From contig NZ_LWCS01000045.1 in assembly GCF_001650495.1 (NCBI RefSeq), positions 1 to 41,594 of the forward strand: a stretch of DNA of 41,594 bases. Direction: 5' to 3'. Made by a program: the position numbers and the translations under genes. Positions within the stretch are counted from its first letter, which is position 1. Every line of letters starts with the position of its first letter. The stretch comes from Mycolicibacterium iranicum. Lineage in GTDB: Bacteria > Actinomycetota > Actinomycetes > Mycobacteriales > Mycobacteriaceae. Under the pieces are notes generated by a model. The model ran no database searches and was not told the DNA's origin. It was given only the letters and a program-made list of their open reading frames with translations. This document shows, in pieces, positions 24,042 to 33,606 of the stretch.

Positions 24042-25433
24042 ATGACCAGCATCGAAGCTGACTACCTCGTCGTCGGCGCAGGCGCGATGGGCATGGCGTT
24101 CGTCGACACCCTGCTCGCCGAAAGCGACGCGACGATCGTGCTCGTGGACGAGAACCACCAGCCCGGCGGGCACTGGAACTCGGTCTATCCGTTCGTCCGG
24201 CTGCATCAGCCGTCTGCCTACTACGGCGTCAACTCCTGCGCCCTCGGCAACGAGGACGCGATCGACCGCAGCGGCTTCAACGAAGGCTTCTTCGAACTCG
24301 CCACCGGCCACGAGGTCTGCGCCTACTACGACCAGGTGATGCGCAACCACATGCTGCCGACCGGGCGTCTCACCTACTTCCCGATGACCCGCTACCTGGG
24401 CGACAACAGAATTCGCACCCTGGACGGCGAAGAGCACACCGTGACCGTGCGGCGGCGCACCGTCGACGCGACCTACCTGCTCACCGTCGTCCAGTCGATG
24501 AGATCGGCCCCGTTCTCCGTCGCCGACGGCATCACCGTGATCCCACCCAATGACCTCCCCCGCCGCGCCGCCGAACACGAGCACTTCACGATCGTCGGCG
24601 GCGGCAAGACCGGCATGGACTGCTGTCTGTGGCTGCTGCGCAACGGGGTTGCGGCGGACAGGCTGCGCTGGATCAAGCCCCGTGACTCCTGGCTTCTCAA
24701 CCGTGCCAACGTGCAGCCCGGTCCGGAGTTCGCCAAAACACTCCGCGCATCGATAGTGGCTCGGGCGCAGGCGATCTCCGAGGCGACGACACCCGAGGAC
24801 CTGTTCAAGAGACTCGAGGCGGCCGAGGTCCTCTTTCGCCTCGACCCTGCGGTGACACCGACGATGTATCACTGCGCGATCGTGTCGCGTCGCGAGTTGG
24901 AACACCTGCGTTTCATCGAGGACGTGGTGCGACTCGGTCATCTCGAACACGTCGAACACGAACAGATCCGGCTCACCGGCGGATCGGTCCCGGCGACGCC
25001 GTCGCTGTATGTCGACAGCACCACCCAGGGCCTGCCCCGCCCGCCGTCGGTCCCCGTGTTCGACGGAGACCGGATCACGCTGCAGAGCGTCCGCAGCTGT
25101 CAGCAGGTGTTCAGTTCGGCGTTCATCGCCCATGTCGAGACGACCTACGGCGACGACGCCACGCGCAACGAACTGTGCGCCCCGATCGTCCACCCCGATG
25201 CGCCGATCGACTACCTGCGGCACACATTGGAGGACAACGTCGCGTCGCTGCGATGGGTGCAGGACGATGCGCTGATGGCGTGGCTGAAGACGGCTCGCCT
25301 CAACGCCGCACGCGACCTCTTTCCCGTTTTCCCGCCGGGCAAGGAGCGGGTACGCGACAAGGCGATGGGCGCCCTCGCGGTCGCACTCAAGAAGACCAAC
25401 GACGAACTGATCGCACTGATGGACAGTGCCTAG
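24042..25433 (+). CDS. FAD/NAD(P)-binding oxidoreductase (flavin monooxygenase-like)
   Basis: This 463-residue protein starts with an FAD-binding GAGAMG motif (about residues 11-18) followed by VDENHQPGGHWNSVYPFVRLH. That segment resembles flavin-dependent monooxygenases, where GG-x-W contacts the flavin. A second dinucleotide motif, IVGGGKTGMD, near residue 185 suggests NADPH binding. The C-terminal helical part has no recognisable motif. No membrane anchor is visible. TAGCGT lies 8 nt ahead of the ATG, so it could be read from its own near-leaderless promoter. It could also be co-transcribed with the GlcD-like gene 18 bp upstream. The 3' end overlaps the convergent MFS gene by 4 bp. Substrate unknown. 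Confidence 0.82.
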   Translation: MTSIEADYLVVGAGAMGMAFVDTLLAESDATIVLVDENHQPGGHWNSVYPFVRLHQPSAYYGVNSCALGNEDAIDRSGFNEGFFELATGHEVCAYYDQVMRNHMLPTGRLTYFPMTRYLGDNRIRTLDGEEHTVTVRRRTVDATYLLTVVQSMRSAPFSVADGITVIPPNDLPRRAAEHEHFTIVGGGKTGMDCCLWLLRNGVAADRLRWIKPRDSWLLNRANVQPGPEFAKTLRASIVARAQAISEATTPEDLFKRLEAAEVLFRLDPAVTPTMYHCAIVSRRELEHLRFIEDVVRLGHLEHVEHEQIRLTGGSVPATPSLYVDSTTQGLPRPPSVPVFDGDRITLQSVRSCQQVFSSAFIAHVETTYGDDATRNELCAPIVHPDAPIDYLRHTLEDNVASLRWVQDDALMAWLKTARLNAARDLFPVFPPGKERVRDKAMGALAVALKKTNDELIALMDSA

Positions 25434-27259
25434 TCGCGCGAGTGCCTTCCCTTAGGCAGGTCCTGACCGCTCACACCGTCGGCGATGTCAAACCCGTTGT
25501 GCGCGTGCCCGTTCGGTTCGTGAACAGGTTCGTCGAGCAGCTGATCGAGAATACTGCGCCACTCCTGCCTGGTCGACGGAGCAGCCTCGGGTAGATCGCG
25601 CCGGCGCTCCTCGCGCATCGGCTCGGTGACCGGGTCGAGCACGTCGGTGTCGGCGAACGCGTCGACCGGCGCCGGCCGGTGGGGTTCGTTGTGCTCCCAC
25701 GTCACCTCGTACTCGAGGTACTCGTCCTCCCCGTCGGCCCAATACAGTTCGTGGTCGGGGTCGTAGAGTTCGTGCGGCTCTGCCGGTCCCTCGGGGCTCG
25801 GCGCTGGGGTGGCAAGGAACGGCAGCAGGAAGAGCGCGGCGACGACCCCGAACAGTGCGGCGAAGGCCGGCAGCAGCATGGCCTGCGACATCGCCGAGGC
25901 AAACTGCGGCTGCAGGAATTCGGGCAGTTGCGCGACCTGCCCCTCGGCCTGCGACGCATCCGCCGCGCCAGGGATCTTCGCCGACAGCTCCGACGCCATC
26001 AGCGCGGCCATCCCGGCGCTGCCGAGGACGGAGCCGACCTGACGCGTCGTGTTGTAAACGCCGGAACCCGCCCCTGCCAGCTGCGGGGGCAGGCTCCGCG
26101 TGGCGGTCGCGGCCAGCGGCGAGAAGATGAACGCCATCGCCGCACCCATCGCCGTCAGCGGCAGGACAAGCCGCCAGATCGGCGTGTCCGGCGTCATCTC
26201 GATCGACAGCCAGGTCAGCCCGATCGCCGCGATCGCGAAGCCGAATCCGATGACCGACCGTGGGTGCGACCGGTCGACGAGCGTGCCGACGAAAGGTGCG
26301 AGCACTCCGGTGGCGACCGCCATCGGCGCAGTCAACAGCGCGGCACGCGTCGGAGTCAGCCCGCAGACCGCCTGGGCATAGAACATCAGCGGCAGGATCA
26401 TGCCGGTGACGATGAATCCGATCGTCGCCACCCCGACGTTCGACATCGAGAAGTTGCGGTCGCGGAAGATCACCAGCGGTATCAACGGTTCGCCGGTGTT
26501 GATCGACTGCCAGTACACGAACGCCGCCATGACGGCGGCGCCGACGCCGATCGTTGCCCAGATCCACAGAGCCCAGTCATGCGACTGGCCTTCCTGCAGC
26601 CCGAACACGATCAGGAACAGCCCCACTCCCGACAGGACAACGCCCGGCACGTCGAACCGCTGATTGCGCTCGGTCGGCAAGGAAGGCACGAGCCAGACGG
26701 CCATCGCCATGCCGAGGATGCCGATCGGGACGTTGACGATGAAGATCCACTGCCAGCCCAGGGTGTCTACCAGAACACCGCCGGCAAGCGGACCGACGAG
26801 TGTCGCCACACCGGCGGTGGCGCCCCACACGCTCATCGCCACCCCACGGCGATGCGGCGGGAACGTCCGGGTGATGACCGTCATCGTCTGCGGTGTCAGA
26901 AGCGCCGCCCCGACACCCTGGACCACGCGCGCGGCGATGAGCGTGCCGATCGAGTCGGCGAGCCCGCACCACAGTGAGGCGGCCGTGAACACCGCCAGAC
27001 CGGCCAGGTACATGTTCTTGGGTCCGTACCTGTCACCCAGCCGGCCGGACACCAGAAGCGGCACGGCGTAGGCCAGCAGGTAGGCACTCGTCACCCAGAT
27101 GACCGCGTCATAACCAGCACCGAGATGCGCCATGATCGCGGGATTGGCGACGGGCACGATCGTGGCGTCGACCAGGATCATGAAGAACCCGATCAGCAGT
27201 GCCCACAGCGCATGCCAGGGGTTGGCACCCCGGGCAGGCGGCATCATGTTCTCGGACAT
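25430..27259 (-). CDS. MFS drug exporter, DHA2 family (Rv1250-like), with long acidic tail
   Basis: From the ATG at 27259 (MSENMMPP) this is a 609-residue major facilitator protein with about 14 transmembrane helices. DHA2 motifs are visible: VDATIVPVANPAIM in helix 1, the loop-2/3 motif GRLGDRYGPKN, and a GVGAALLTPQTM segment in helix 4. It is a proton-coupled exporter, probably of hydrophobic compounds. After the last helix a tail of about 115 residues is very acidic and Tyr/Glu-rich (DPDHELYWADGEDEYLEYE) and must lie in the cytoplasm. Context and family match M. tuberculosis Rv1250, which I recall as about 30 residues shorter. The frame extends upstream to 27421, but the ATG at 27259 fits the family start. 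Confidence 0.88.
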   Translation of the reverse strand: MSENMMPPARGANPWHALWALLIGFFMILVDATIVPVANPAIMAHLGAGYDAVIWVTSAYLLAYAVPLLVSGRLGDRYGPKNMYLAGLAVFTAASLWCGLADSIGTLIAARVVQGVGAALLTPQTMTVITRTFPPHRRGVAMSVWGATAGVATLVGPLAGGVLVDTLGWQWIFIVNVPIGILGMAMAVWLVPSLPTERNQRFDVPGVVLSGVGLFLIVFGLQEGQSHDWALWIWATIGVGAAVMAAFVYWQSINTGEPLIPLVIFRDRNFSMSNVGVATIGFIVTGMILPLMFYAQAVCGLTPTRAALLTAPMAVATGVLAPFVGTLVDRSHPRSVIGFGFAIAAIGLTWLSIEMTPDTPIWRLVLPLTAMGAAMAFIFSPLAATATRSLPPQLAGAGSGVYNTTRQVGSVLGSAGMAALMASELSAKIPGAADASQAEGQVAQLPEFLQPQFASAMSQAMLLPAFAALFGVVAALFLLPFLATPAPSPEGPAEPHELYDPDHELYWADGEDEYLEYEVTWEHNEPHRPAPVDAFADTDVLDPVTEPMREERRRDLPEAAPSTRQEWRSILDQLLDEPVHEPNGHAHNGFDIADGVSGQDLPKGRHSRD

Positions 27260-27359
27260 CGCAGGAGTCAGCTGAAAGTCAATCGGGAGAAGTACATTTC
27301 GGCCCGACGCTACGGTCCGGGCGTTGTCCCGACAAGTCAGTGAAGACGAGTGACAGCGA

Positions 27360-28652
27360 TCAGGCAGGCTCAGCGAGCGCGTCAGCGGGGACGCGAGCGG
27401 GAGCGGTGACGCGGTGCACACCGGTCAGCAACAACGCGGCCAGCGCGATCATCACACCCGCGGCCATCACCACCGCCATCGCGAGTTCGTCGTTGCCGAG
27501 CACGCCGACCACAGGAGCGATCGCCGCGCCGCCACCGAACTGTACTGCGCCCAGAAGTGCTGCCGCGGTGCCCGACGCGTCTGGATGGCGCGTCAGCGCG
27601 ACGGCAGGCGCATTCGGGATGACCAGGCCCATCGCGGCCAGGATCAGCCACACAGGGATGACGAAACCGTAGAGGCCGCCGATGTGGGCCGCGGCCAAGG
27701 CCACGAACACCGCGCCGAACACCGAAGCCGCAACCAGAGCCCACAGCATGATCTTCTGCGGCGTGAACCGCTTCAACAGCACGACGTTGAACTGGGTCGT
27801 GCCGATGAGGGCGATCGCCCCGGCGCCGAACACCAGCGCGAACGCCGTCTGATCGAGACCGAACTGGCCCTGCAGCACGAAGGACGCACCCGCGATGTAG
27901 GCGAACAGGCCCGACATTCCGAGCGCAGCGACGAACACCAAAATCACGAAACGCATGTCGCGGAGCAGCTCGAGATACGTCGCCGCGATGCCCTTCACCT
28001 TGAGCGGACGTCGATGGTCAGCGGGAAGCGTCTCGGGCAGCGCGAGCACCGCCATCGCCAGCAGCGCACCCGCGAGGACGACGAGCGCCGCGAATACCCA
28101 GTGCCACGACCCGCGCAGCAGCACCGCAGCGCCCAGCGAAGGTGCCAGGACGGGAGCCACGCCGAGCACGAGCATCAACCGCGACATCACCGTCGCCGCG
28201 GCGTTGTCCTTGTAGAGGTCGCCGACCACTGCGATGGCGACGACCATGCCCGCCGCGGCGCCCATGCCCTGCAGACCGCGGGCGATTCCGAGGGTCGCGA
28301 TGTCGGGCGCGAACAGGCACAGCAGCGAGGCGACCACGTGCAGCACGATCCCGGCGAACAGCGGCTTTCGCCGCCCGAGCGAGTCCGACAGCGGGCCGAT
28401 GACGAGTTGCCCGATCGCGAGGCCGGCGAGCGTGCCGGTCAGCGTCAGCTGAGCGACCGACGACGAGACGCTCAGTTCCTCCGCGATCTTCGGCAGCGCC
28501 GGCAGATACATGTCGATGGTCAACGGACCGAGGGCGACGAGGAGGCCGAGAACGACGATCATCCGGGTGCGATTGGGAGCCGGGCTGGAAACCGCCTCCG
28601 TCGGCGAATCGGTGTCCTGCTGCCTCTCTTTCACAACCCGGGATACTGCCAT
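27360..28652 (-). CDS. MFS transporter, Bcr/CflA subfamily
   Basis: This 430-residue, 12-helix transporter carries the Bcr/CflA signature LGPLTIDMYLPALPKI in helix 1 and the MFS motif A IGPLSDSLGRRKP. Members export bicyclomycin, chloramphenicol, sulfonamides or cysteine by proton antiport; the true substrate is not predictable. A charged cytoplasmic N-terminus of about 30 residues precedes helix 1. The ATG at 28652 is followed by VVKERQQ. The gene is divergent from the membrane protein at 28794 and lies 100 bp upstream of the DHA2 exporter on the same strand, so the two exporters may be co-transcribed. From memory, no such gene separates Rv1250 and Rv1249c. Confidence 0.88.
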   Translation of the reverse strand: MAVSRVVKERQQDTDSPTEAVSSPAPNRTRMIVVLGLLVALGPLTIDMYLPALPKIAEELSVSSSVAQLTLTGTLAGLAIGQLVIGPLSDSLGRRKPLFAGIVLHVVASLLCLFAPDIATLGIARGLQGMGAAAGMVVAIAVVGDLYKDNAAATVMSRLMLVLGVAPVLAPSLGAAVLLRGSWHWVFAALVVLAGALLAMAVLALPETLPADHRRPLKVKGIAATYLELLRDMRFVILVFVAALGMSGLFAYIAGASFVLQGQFGLDQTAFALVFGAGAIALIGTTQFNVVLLKRFTPQKIMLWALVAASVFGAVFVALAAAHIGGLYGFVIPVWLILAAMGLVIPNAPAVALTRHPDASGTAAALLGAVQFGGGAAIAPVVGVLGNDELAMAVVMAAGVMIALAALLLTGVHRVTAPARVPADALAEPA

Positions 28653-28793
28653 GAAATTGATTAGCGACGCTTCCCAATCATTTCTTCCCGATATCCCGAA
28701 AAGTGACTGCGATCACGTTGGGGCACGCTTTGTCGACCGCCGTTCGTTTGACAAGCGTTAGCCTGAAATCAGGTTCACAGGGAGGTAGCGCTC

Positions 28794-29537
28794 ATGAGTG
28801 CCAGGTCACGAGCCAAGAAGCAGGTGCCCGCGGTGCCCGACGAAGACCCGGGCGTCGCCGCCAAGGTGCTCTCCCAGATTCTCGAACGCGGCGCCCGCGT
28901 CCAGGGTCCCGCCGTGCGGGCCTACGTGGAGCGGTTGCGCCAGCACAATCCCGGTGCCACCCCCACGGAGATCCAGCGCAAACTGGACACCCAGTACATG
29001 GCCACCGTGATGGCCAGCGGCGCGGCCGTCGGGTCGGCCGCCGCCTATCCGGGGATCGGCACCCTTGTGGCGATGTCGGCCGTCGCCGGCGAGACCGTGG
29101 TGTTCCTGGAGGCCACCGCGCTCTATGTGCTGGCCATGGCAGAAGTGCACGGCATCCCCGCAGAGCACCGCGAAAGGCGCCGCGCGCTGGTGCTGTCCGT
29201 CCTCGTCGGGGAGGACAGCAGACGCGCCGTAGCCGATCTGCTGGGCCCAGGGCGCACCAGCGGGGCCTGGGTGTCCGACGGTGCGGCCACGCTGCCACTG
29301 CCCGCACTGTCACAGCTGAACTCCCGACTGCTGCGCTACTTCGTCAAGCGCTACGCACTCAAACGTGGCGCGCTGGCGTTCGGCAAGTTGTTGCCTGTGG
29401 GGATCGGGGCCGTCGTCGGCGGTGTCGGCAACCGGCTGATGGGCAAGAAGATCGTCGCCAACGCCCACGCGGCGTTCGGCAACCCGCCCGCACGGTGGCC
29501 GTCAGCCCTGCACCTGCTTCCCGCCCCCGGCGAATAG
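28794..29537 (+). CDS. Conserved membrane protein (Rv1249c-like)
   Basis: This 247-residue protein has a charged N-terminal helical region (about 1-65), a hydrophobic central stretch (AAVGSAAAYPGIGTLVAMSAV, about residues 77-97, continuing into VVFLEATALYVLAMA) and a second hydrophobic segment near residues 205-222 (PVGIGAVVGGVGNRLMGKK). The latter is reminiscent of EcsC-type membrane proteins. No catalytic motif is visible. It lies directly upstream of kgd, as Rv1249c does in M. tuberculosis. The ATG at 28794 has a strong GGGAGG site 9 nt upstream. It is divergent from the Bcr/CflA gene across a 141-bp region with a TTGACA-like sequence at 28748 but no well-spaced -10. Confidence 0.8.
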   Translation: MSARSRAKKQVPAVPDEDPGVAAKVLSQILERGARVQGPAVRAYVERLRQHNPGATPTEIQRKLDTQYMATVMASGAAVGSAAAYPGIGTLVAMSAVAGETVVFLEATALYVLAMAEVHGIPAEHRERRRALVLSVLVGEDSRRAVADLLGPGRTSGAWVSDGAATLPLPALSQLNSRLLRYFVKRYALKRGALAFGKLLPVGIGAVVGGVGNRLMGKKIVANAHAAFGNPPARWPSALHLLPAPGE

Positions 29538-29760
29538 ATCTGGCGCTTCAGCGACCGTTCATCCCTCGTTCACGACCGCTCGACCACCATCGCGCTGTGA
29601 CCGATATGACCATAAGTACGTTGCGTGGTCTGGGCCCTACCCAAAGCGCTAGCCTTGATGCGGCGGAAACAGCGGGGTAACCGCACACCGGGTTGAACAA
29701 AGGGGGGCCGGCTGCCGCGGGGCGTCGGCCCGAAGCGAAGAATTGAGGCGAATAGCAGCC
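29538..29760 (+). promoter_or_regulatory. kgd upstream region and probable 5' leader
   Basis: This 223-bp stretch carries no convincing gene; a 24-codon ATG frame at 29606 is not supported. TAGCCT at 29650-29655 fits the mycobacterial -10, giving a leader of about 100 nt. The leader contains a G-rich hairpin (GGGCCG at 29704-29709 against CGGCCC at 29727-29732). Ribosome binding ahead of the GTG at 29761 is weak (GAGGCGAA at 16 nt). Confidence 0.4.
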
Positions 29761-32700
29761 GTGAGCTCACCTTCACCATTCGGTCAGAACGAGTGGTTGG
29801 TCGAAGAGATGTACCGCAAGTTCCGCGAGGATCCGTCGTCGGTTGACCCGAGTTGGCACGAATTCCTCGTCGACTACTCCCCCGAACCCACCAACGATGC
29901 CCCCGCCAGTCCGAACGGCAAACCGACCTCGCCGCCCGAGCCGGCACCGGCCCCGAAACCCGCAAGCAGCAACGGCACCGCGGCCCAGCCGGCGAAGTCC
30001 GAAAAGCCCGCAGCCAAGGCGCCCGAGAAGGCACCGCCGCAGGCTGAGAAAAAGGCCCCCGAGAAATCCGAGCCCGCCCCGAAGGCCAAGCCGTCGGCCG
30101 GTGCCACCGGTGACGGCGAGAGCCAGGTGTTGCGCGGTGCCGCAGCGGCCGTCGTCAAGAACATGTCCGCCTCGCTGGACGTGCCGACCGCCACCAGCGT
30201 GCGCGCCATTCCCGCGAAGGCGATGATCGACAACCGCATCGTCATCAACAACCACCTGAAGCGCACACGCGGCGGCAAGATCTCGTTCACCCATCTGCTG
30301 GGCTACGCCATCGTGCAGGCGGTCAAGAAGTTCCCGAACATGAACCGGCATTTCGCCGAGGTCGACGGGAAGCCCAACGCGGTCACCCCCGCGCACACCA
30401 ACCTGGGTCTCGCGATCGACCTGCCCGGCAAGGACGGTAAGCGCGCGCTCGTCGTCGCCGCGATCAAGGGCTGCGAGACCATGCGCTTCGGTCAGTTCAT
30501 CGCCGCCTACGAGGACATTGTGCGGCGCGCCCGCGACGGCAAGCTCACGGGCGAAGACTTTGCGGGCGTGACGATTTCGCTCACCAACCCGGGCACGATC
30601 GGCACCGTGCACTCGGTTCCGCGCCTGATGCAGGGCCAGGGCGCGATCATCGGCGCGGGCGCCATGGAGTACCCGGCGGAATTCCAGGGCGCCAGCGAGG
30701 AACGCATCGCCGAACTCGGCGTAGGCAAGCTGATCACCCTGACGTCGACCTACGACCACCGCATCATCCAGGGCGCCGAGTCCGGCGACTTCCTGCGGAC
30801 CATCCACACGCTGCTGCTCGACGACGAGTTCTACGACGAGATCTTCCGCGAACTCGGCATTCCGTACGAACCGGTCCGCTGGCGCATCGACAACCCGGAC
30901 TCCATCGAGGACAAGAACGCCCGCGTCATCGAATTGATTGCGGCATACCGCAATCGCGGTCATCTGATGGCCGACATCGATCCGCTGCGGCTGGACAACA
31001 CTCGCTTTCGCAGCCACCCCGACCTCGACATCAACACTCACGGACTGACGCTGTGGGACCTCGACCGGGAGTTCAAGGTCAACGGTTTCGCCGGGCAGAC
31101 CCACAAGAAGCTGCGTGACATCCTCGGCCTGCTGCGTGACGCGTACTGCCGCCACATCGGCGTCGAGTACACCCACATCCTGGAACCCGAGCAACAGCAG
31201 TGGCTGCAGGAGCGCATCGAGGTCAAGCACGAGAAGCCGACGGTGGCCGAACAGAAGTACGTACTGAGCAAGCTCAATGCGGCGGAGGCGTTCGAGACCT
31301 TCCTGCAGACCAAATACGTTGGGCAGAAACGCTTCTCACTGGAGGGTGCGGAGACCGTCATCCCGATGATGGACGCCGCCATCGACCAGTGCGCCGAGCA
31401 CGCACTCAACGAGGTCGTCATCGGAATGCCGCACCGTGGCCGCCTCAACGTGCTGGCCAACATCGTCGGCAAGCCCTACAGCCAGATCTTCACCGAGTTC
31501 GAGGGCAACCTGAACCCGTCGCAGGCGCACGGCTCCGGCGACGTGAAGTACCACCTGGGCGCCAACGGCACCTACATCCAGATGTTCGGCGACAACGACA
31601 TCTCGGTCTCGCTGGTGGCCAACCCCAGCCACCTCGAGGCCGTCGACCCGGTGCTCGAGGGCATCGTGCGGGCCAAGCAGGACATCCTCGACAAGGGCAA
31701 CGGCCCCGACGGGTTCACCGTGGTGCCGATGATGCTGCACGGCGATGCCGCCTTTGCCGGTCAGGGCGTGGTGGCCGAGACGCTGAACCTGGCGTTGCTG
31801 CGGGGCTACCGCACCGGCGGCACGATCCACATCATCGTCAACAACCAAATCGGTTTCACCACATCGCCTTACGACTCGCGATCCTCGGAGTACTGCACCG
31901 ACGTCGCCAAGATGATCGGCGCGCCGATCTTCCACGTCAACGGTGACGACCCGGAGGCCGCGGTGTGGGTGGCCAAGCTGGCGGTCGACTTCCGACAGAA
32001 GTTCAAGAAGGACGTCGTCATCGACATGCTGTGCTACCGCAGGCGCGGCCACAACGAGGGCGACGACCCGTCGATGACCCAGCCGTACATGTACGACGTC
32101 ATCGACACCAAGCGCGGCGTCCGCAAGACCTACACCGAAGCCCTGATCGGCCGCGGCGACATCTCGATGAAGGAAGCCGAAGACGCCCTGCGCGACTACC
32201 AGGGCCAGCTCGAGCGGGTCTTCAACGAGGTACGCGAACTCGAAAAGCACGAGATCGAGCCCAGCGCGTCGGTGGAGTCCGACCAGATGGTGCCCGCCGG
32301 CATGAACACCGCGGTGGACAAGGCGCTGCTGGCCCGTATCGGTGATGCACACCTCGCCTACGGCGACGACTTCAACGTCCACCCGCGGGTCAAGCCGGTG
32401 CTGGAAAAGCGCCGCGAGATGGCCTACGAGGGCAAGGTCGACTGGGCCTTCGCCGAGCTGCTCGCGCTGGGCACGTTCCTGGCCGAGGGCAAGACGATCC
32501 GGTTCTCCGGGCAGGACACCCGTCGCGGCACGTTCACCCAGCGCCACGCGGTGATCATCGACCGGCAGACCGGCAAGGAGTTCACCCCACTGGACCTGCT
32601 CACGGTGGACTCCGACGGTAATCCGACCGGCGGCAAGCTGATGGTGTACGACTCGGCGCTGTCGGAGTTCGCGGCGGTCGGATTCGAGTACGGGTACTCC

Positions 32701-33498
32701 GTCGGCAACCCGAACGCGTTGGTGTTGTGGGAAGCGCAGTTCGGCGACTTCGTCAACGGCGCACAGTCGATCATCGACGAGTTCATCAGCTCCGGTGAGG
32801 CGAAGTGGGGGCAGCTGTCCGATGTGGTGCTGCTGCTGCCGCACGGGCATGAGGGACAGGGCCCCGACCACACGTCGGCCCGCATCGAGCGGTTCCTGCT
32901 TCTGTGGGCCGAAGGGTCGATGACCATCGCGATGCCGTCCACGCCGGCGAACTACTTCCACCTGCTGCGCCGCCACGGGCTCGACGGCATCCACCGGCCA
33001 CTGATCGTGGCCACGCCCAAGTCCATGCTGCGCAACAAGGCGGCCGTCAGCGACATCCGCGACTTCACCGAGCAGAAGTTCCGCTCGATCCTGGAGGAGC
33101 CGACCTACTCCGACGGGACCGGCGACCGGTCGAAGGTGACGAGAATCCTGCTGACCAGCGGCAAGCTGTACTACGAGTTGGCCGCCCGTAAGAAGAAGGA
33201 CGACCGCCAGGACGTGGCGATCGTGCGGATCGAACAGCTCGCCCCGCTACCCCGGCGCCGGCTCAGCGAGACGCTCGACCAGTACCCGAACGCCGAGCAG
33301 TTCTTCTGGGTGCAGGAGGAGCCGGCCAACCAGGGTGCGTGGCCGACGTTCGGGCTGACGCTGCCCGAGGTGCTGCCCGACAAGCTGACCGGTATCAAGC
33401 GGATCTCGCGGCGGGCCATGTCGGCGCCGTCATCGGGTTCGTCGAAGGTCCACGCCGTGGAGCAGCAAGAGATCATCGACGAGGCATTCGGCAAGTAG
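29761..33498 (+). CDS. kgd: Multifunctional 2-oxoglutarate metabolism enzyme (2-oxoglutarate decarboxylase/dehydrogenase E1-E2 fusion)
   Basis: This 1245-residue protein has the actinobacterial fused layout. The N-terminal E1-type motif is PFGQNEWLVEEMYRKF. A Pro/Ala/Lys linker (about 45-115) and an E2 acyltransferase domain (about 120-340) follow, with catalytic TYDHRIIQG (His333). The thiamine-diphosphate E1 domain runs from about 365 to the end, with GDAAF (Asp662) and NNQIGF for Mg-ThDP binding. It decarboxylates 2-oxoglutarate and, with Lpd and DlaT, feeds succinyl-CoA; in mycobacteria it is activated by acetyl-CoA and inhibited by unphosphorylated GarA. The GTG at 29761 is chosen because mycobacterial Kgd proteins begin with SSPSPFGQN; a TTG at 29743 would add six residues. 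Ortholog of Rv1248c. The relBE-type pair recalled next to it in M. tuberculosis is absent. Confidence 0.96.
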   Translation: MSSPSPFGQNEWLVEEMYRKFREDPSSVDPSWHEFLVDYSPEPTNDAPASPNGKPTSPPEPAPAPKPASSNGTAAQPAKSEKPAAKAPEKAPPQAEKKAPEKSEPAPKAKPSAGATGDGESQVLRGAAAAVVKNMSASLDVPTATSVRAIPAKAMIDNRIVINNHLKRTRGGKISFTHLLGYAIVQAVKKFPNMNRHFAEVDGKPNAVTPAHTNLGLAIDLPGKDGKRALVVAAIKGCETMRFGQFIAAYEDIVRRARDGKLTGEDFAGVTISLTNPGTIGTVHSVPRLMQGQGAIIGAGAMEYPAEFQGASEERIAELGVGKLITLTSTYDHRIIQGAESGDFLRTIHTLLLDDEFYDEIFRELGIPYEPVRWRIDNPDSIEDKNARVIELIAAYRNRGHLMADIDPLRLDNTRFRSHPDLDINTHGLTLWDLDREFKVNGFAGQTHKKLRDILGLLRDAYCRHIGVEYTHILEPEQQQWLQERIEVKHEKPTVAEQKYVLSKLNAAEAFETFLQTKYVGQKRFSLEGAETVIPMMDAAIDQCAEHALNEVVIGMPHRGRLNVLANIVGKPYSQIFTEFEGNLNPSQAHGSGDVKYHLGANGTYIQMFGDNDISVSLVANPSHLEAVDPVLEGIVRAKQDILDKGNGPDGFTVVPMMLHGDAAFAGQGVVAETLNLALLRGYRTGGTIHIIVNNQIGFTTSPYDSRSSEYCTDVAKMIGAPIFHVNGDDPEAAVWVAKLAVDFRQKFKKDVVIDMLCYRRRGHNEGDDPSMTQPYMYDVIDTKRGVRKTYTEALIGRGDISMKEAEDALRDYQGQLERVFNEVRELEKHEIEPSASVESDQMVPAGMNTAVDKALLARIGDAHLAYGDDFNVHPRVKPVLEKRREMAYEGKVDWAFAELLALGTFLAEGKTIRFSGQDTRRGTFTQRHAVIIDRQTGKEFTPLDLLTVDSDGNPTGGKLMVYDSALSEFAAVGFEYGYSVGNPNALVLWEAQFGDFVNGAQSIIDEFISSGEAKWGQLSDVVLLLPHGHEGQGPDHTSARIERFLLLWAEGSMTIAMPSTPANYFHLLRRHGLDGIHRPLIVATPKSMLRNKAAVSDIRDFTEQKFRSILEEPTYSDGTGDRSKVTRILLTSGKLYYELAARKKKDDRQDVAIVRIEQLAPLPRRRLSETLDQYPNAEQFFWVQEEPANQGAWPTFGLTLPEVLPDKLTGIKRISRRAMSAPSSGSSKVHAVEQQEIIDEAFGK

Positions 33499-33519
33499 GC
33501 CTTTCGGGCCGGCACCTCG

Positions 33520-33590
33520 CACCGAGAGCGCGCGTGTCTGCACGCCGACGCGCCGTGGACCGCGTGCACTCAGCGCGCGCTCACGGCCGT
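33520..33590 (+). repeat. REP-like palindromic element, copy A
   Basis: Between convergent kgd and the DUF732 gene lies a GC-rich palindrome with perfect 9-bp outer arms (GAGCGCGCG at 33526-33534 against CGCGCGCTC at 33574-33582) and inner GCACG/CGTGC arms. A 25-base core starting at 33532 matches copy B at 36697-36764, on the opposite strand, with only two mismatches. It probably serves as a bidirectional terminator. Confidence 0.65.
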
Positions 33591-33606
33591 CGAGCGGCGG
33601 CGGCGC

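Noticed and set aside
31336..32994. 552-residue minus-strand frame opposite kgd
   Set aside because: Antisense shadow of a highly conserved gene; no ribosome binding site or domain.
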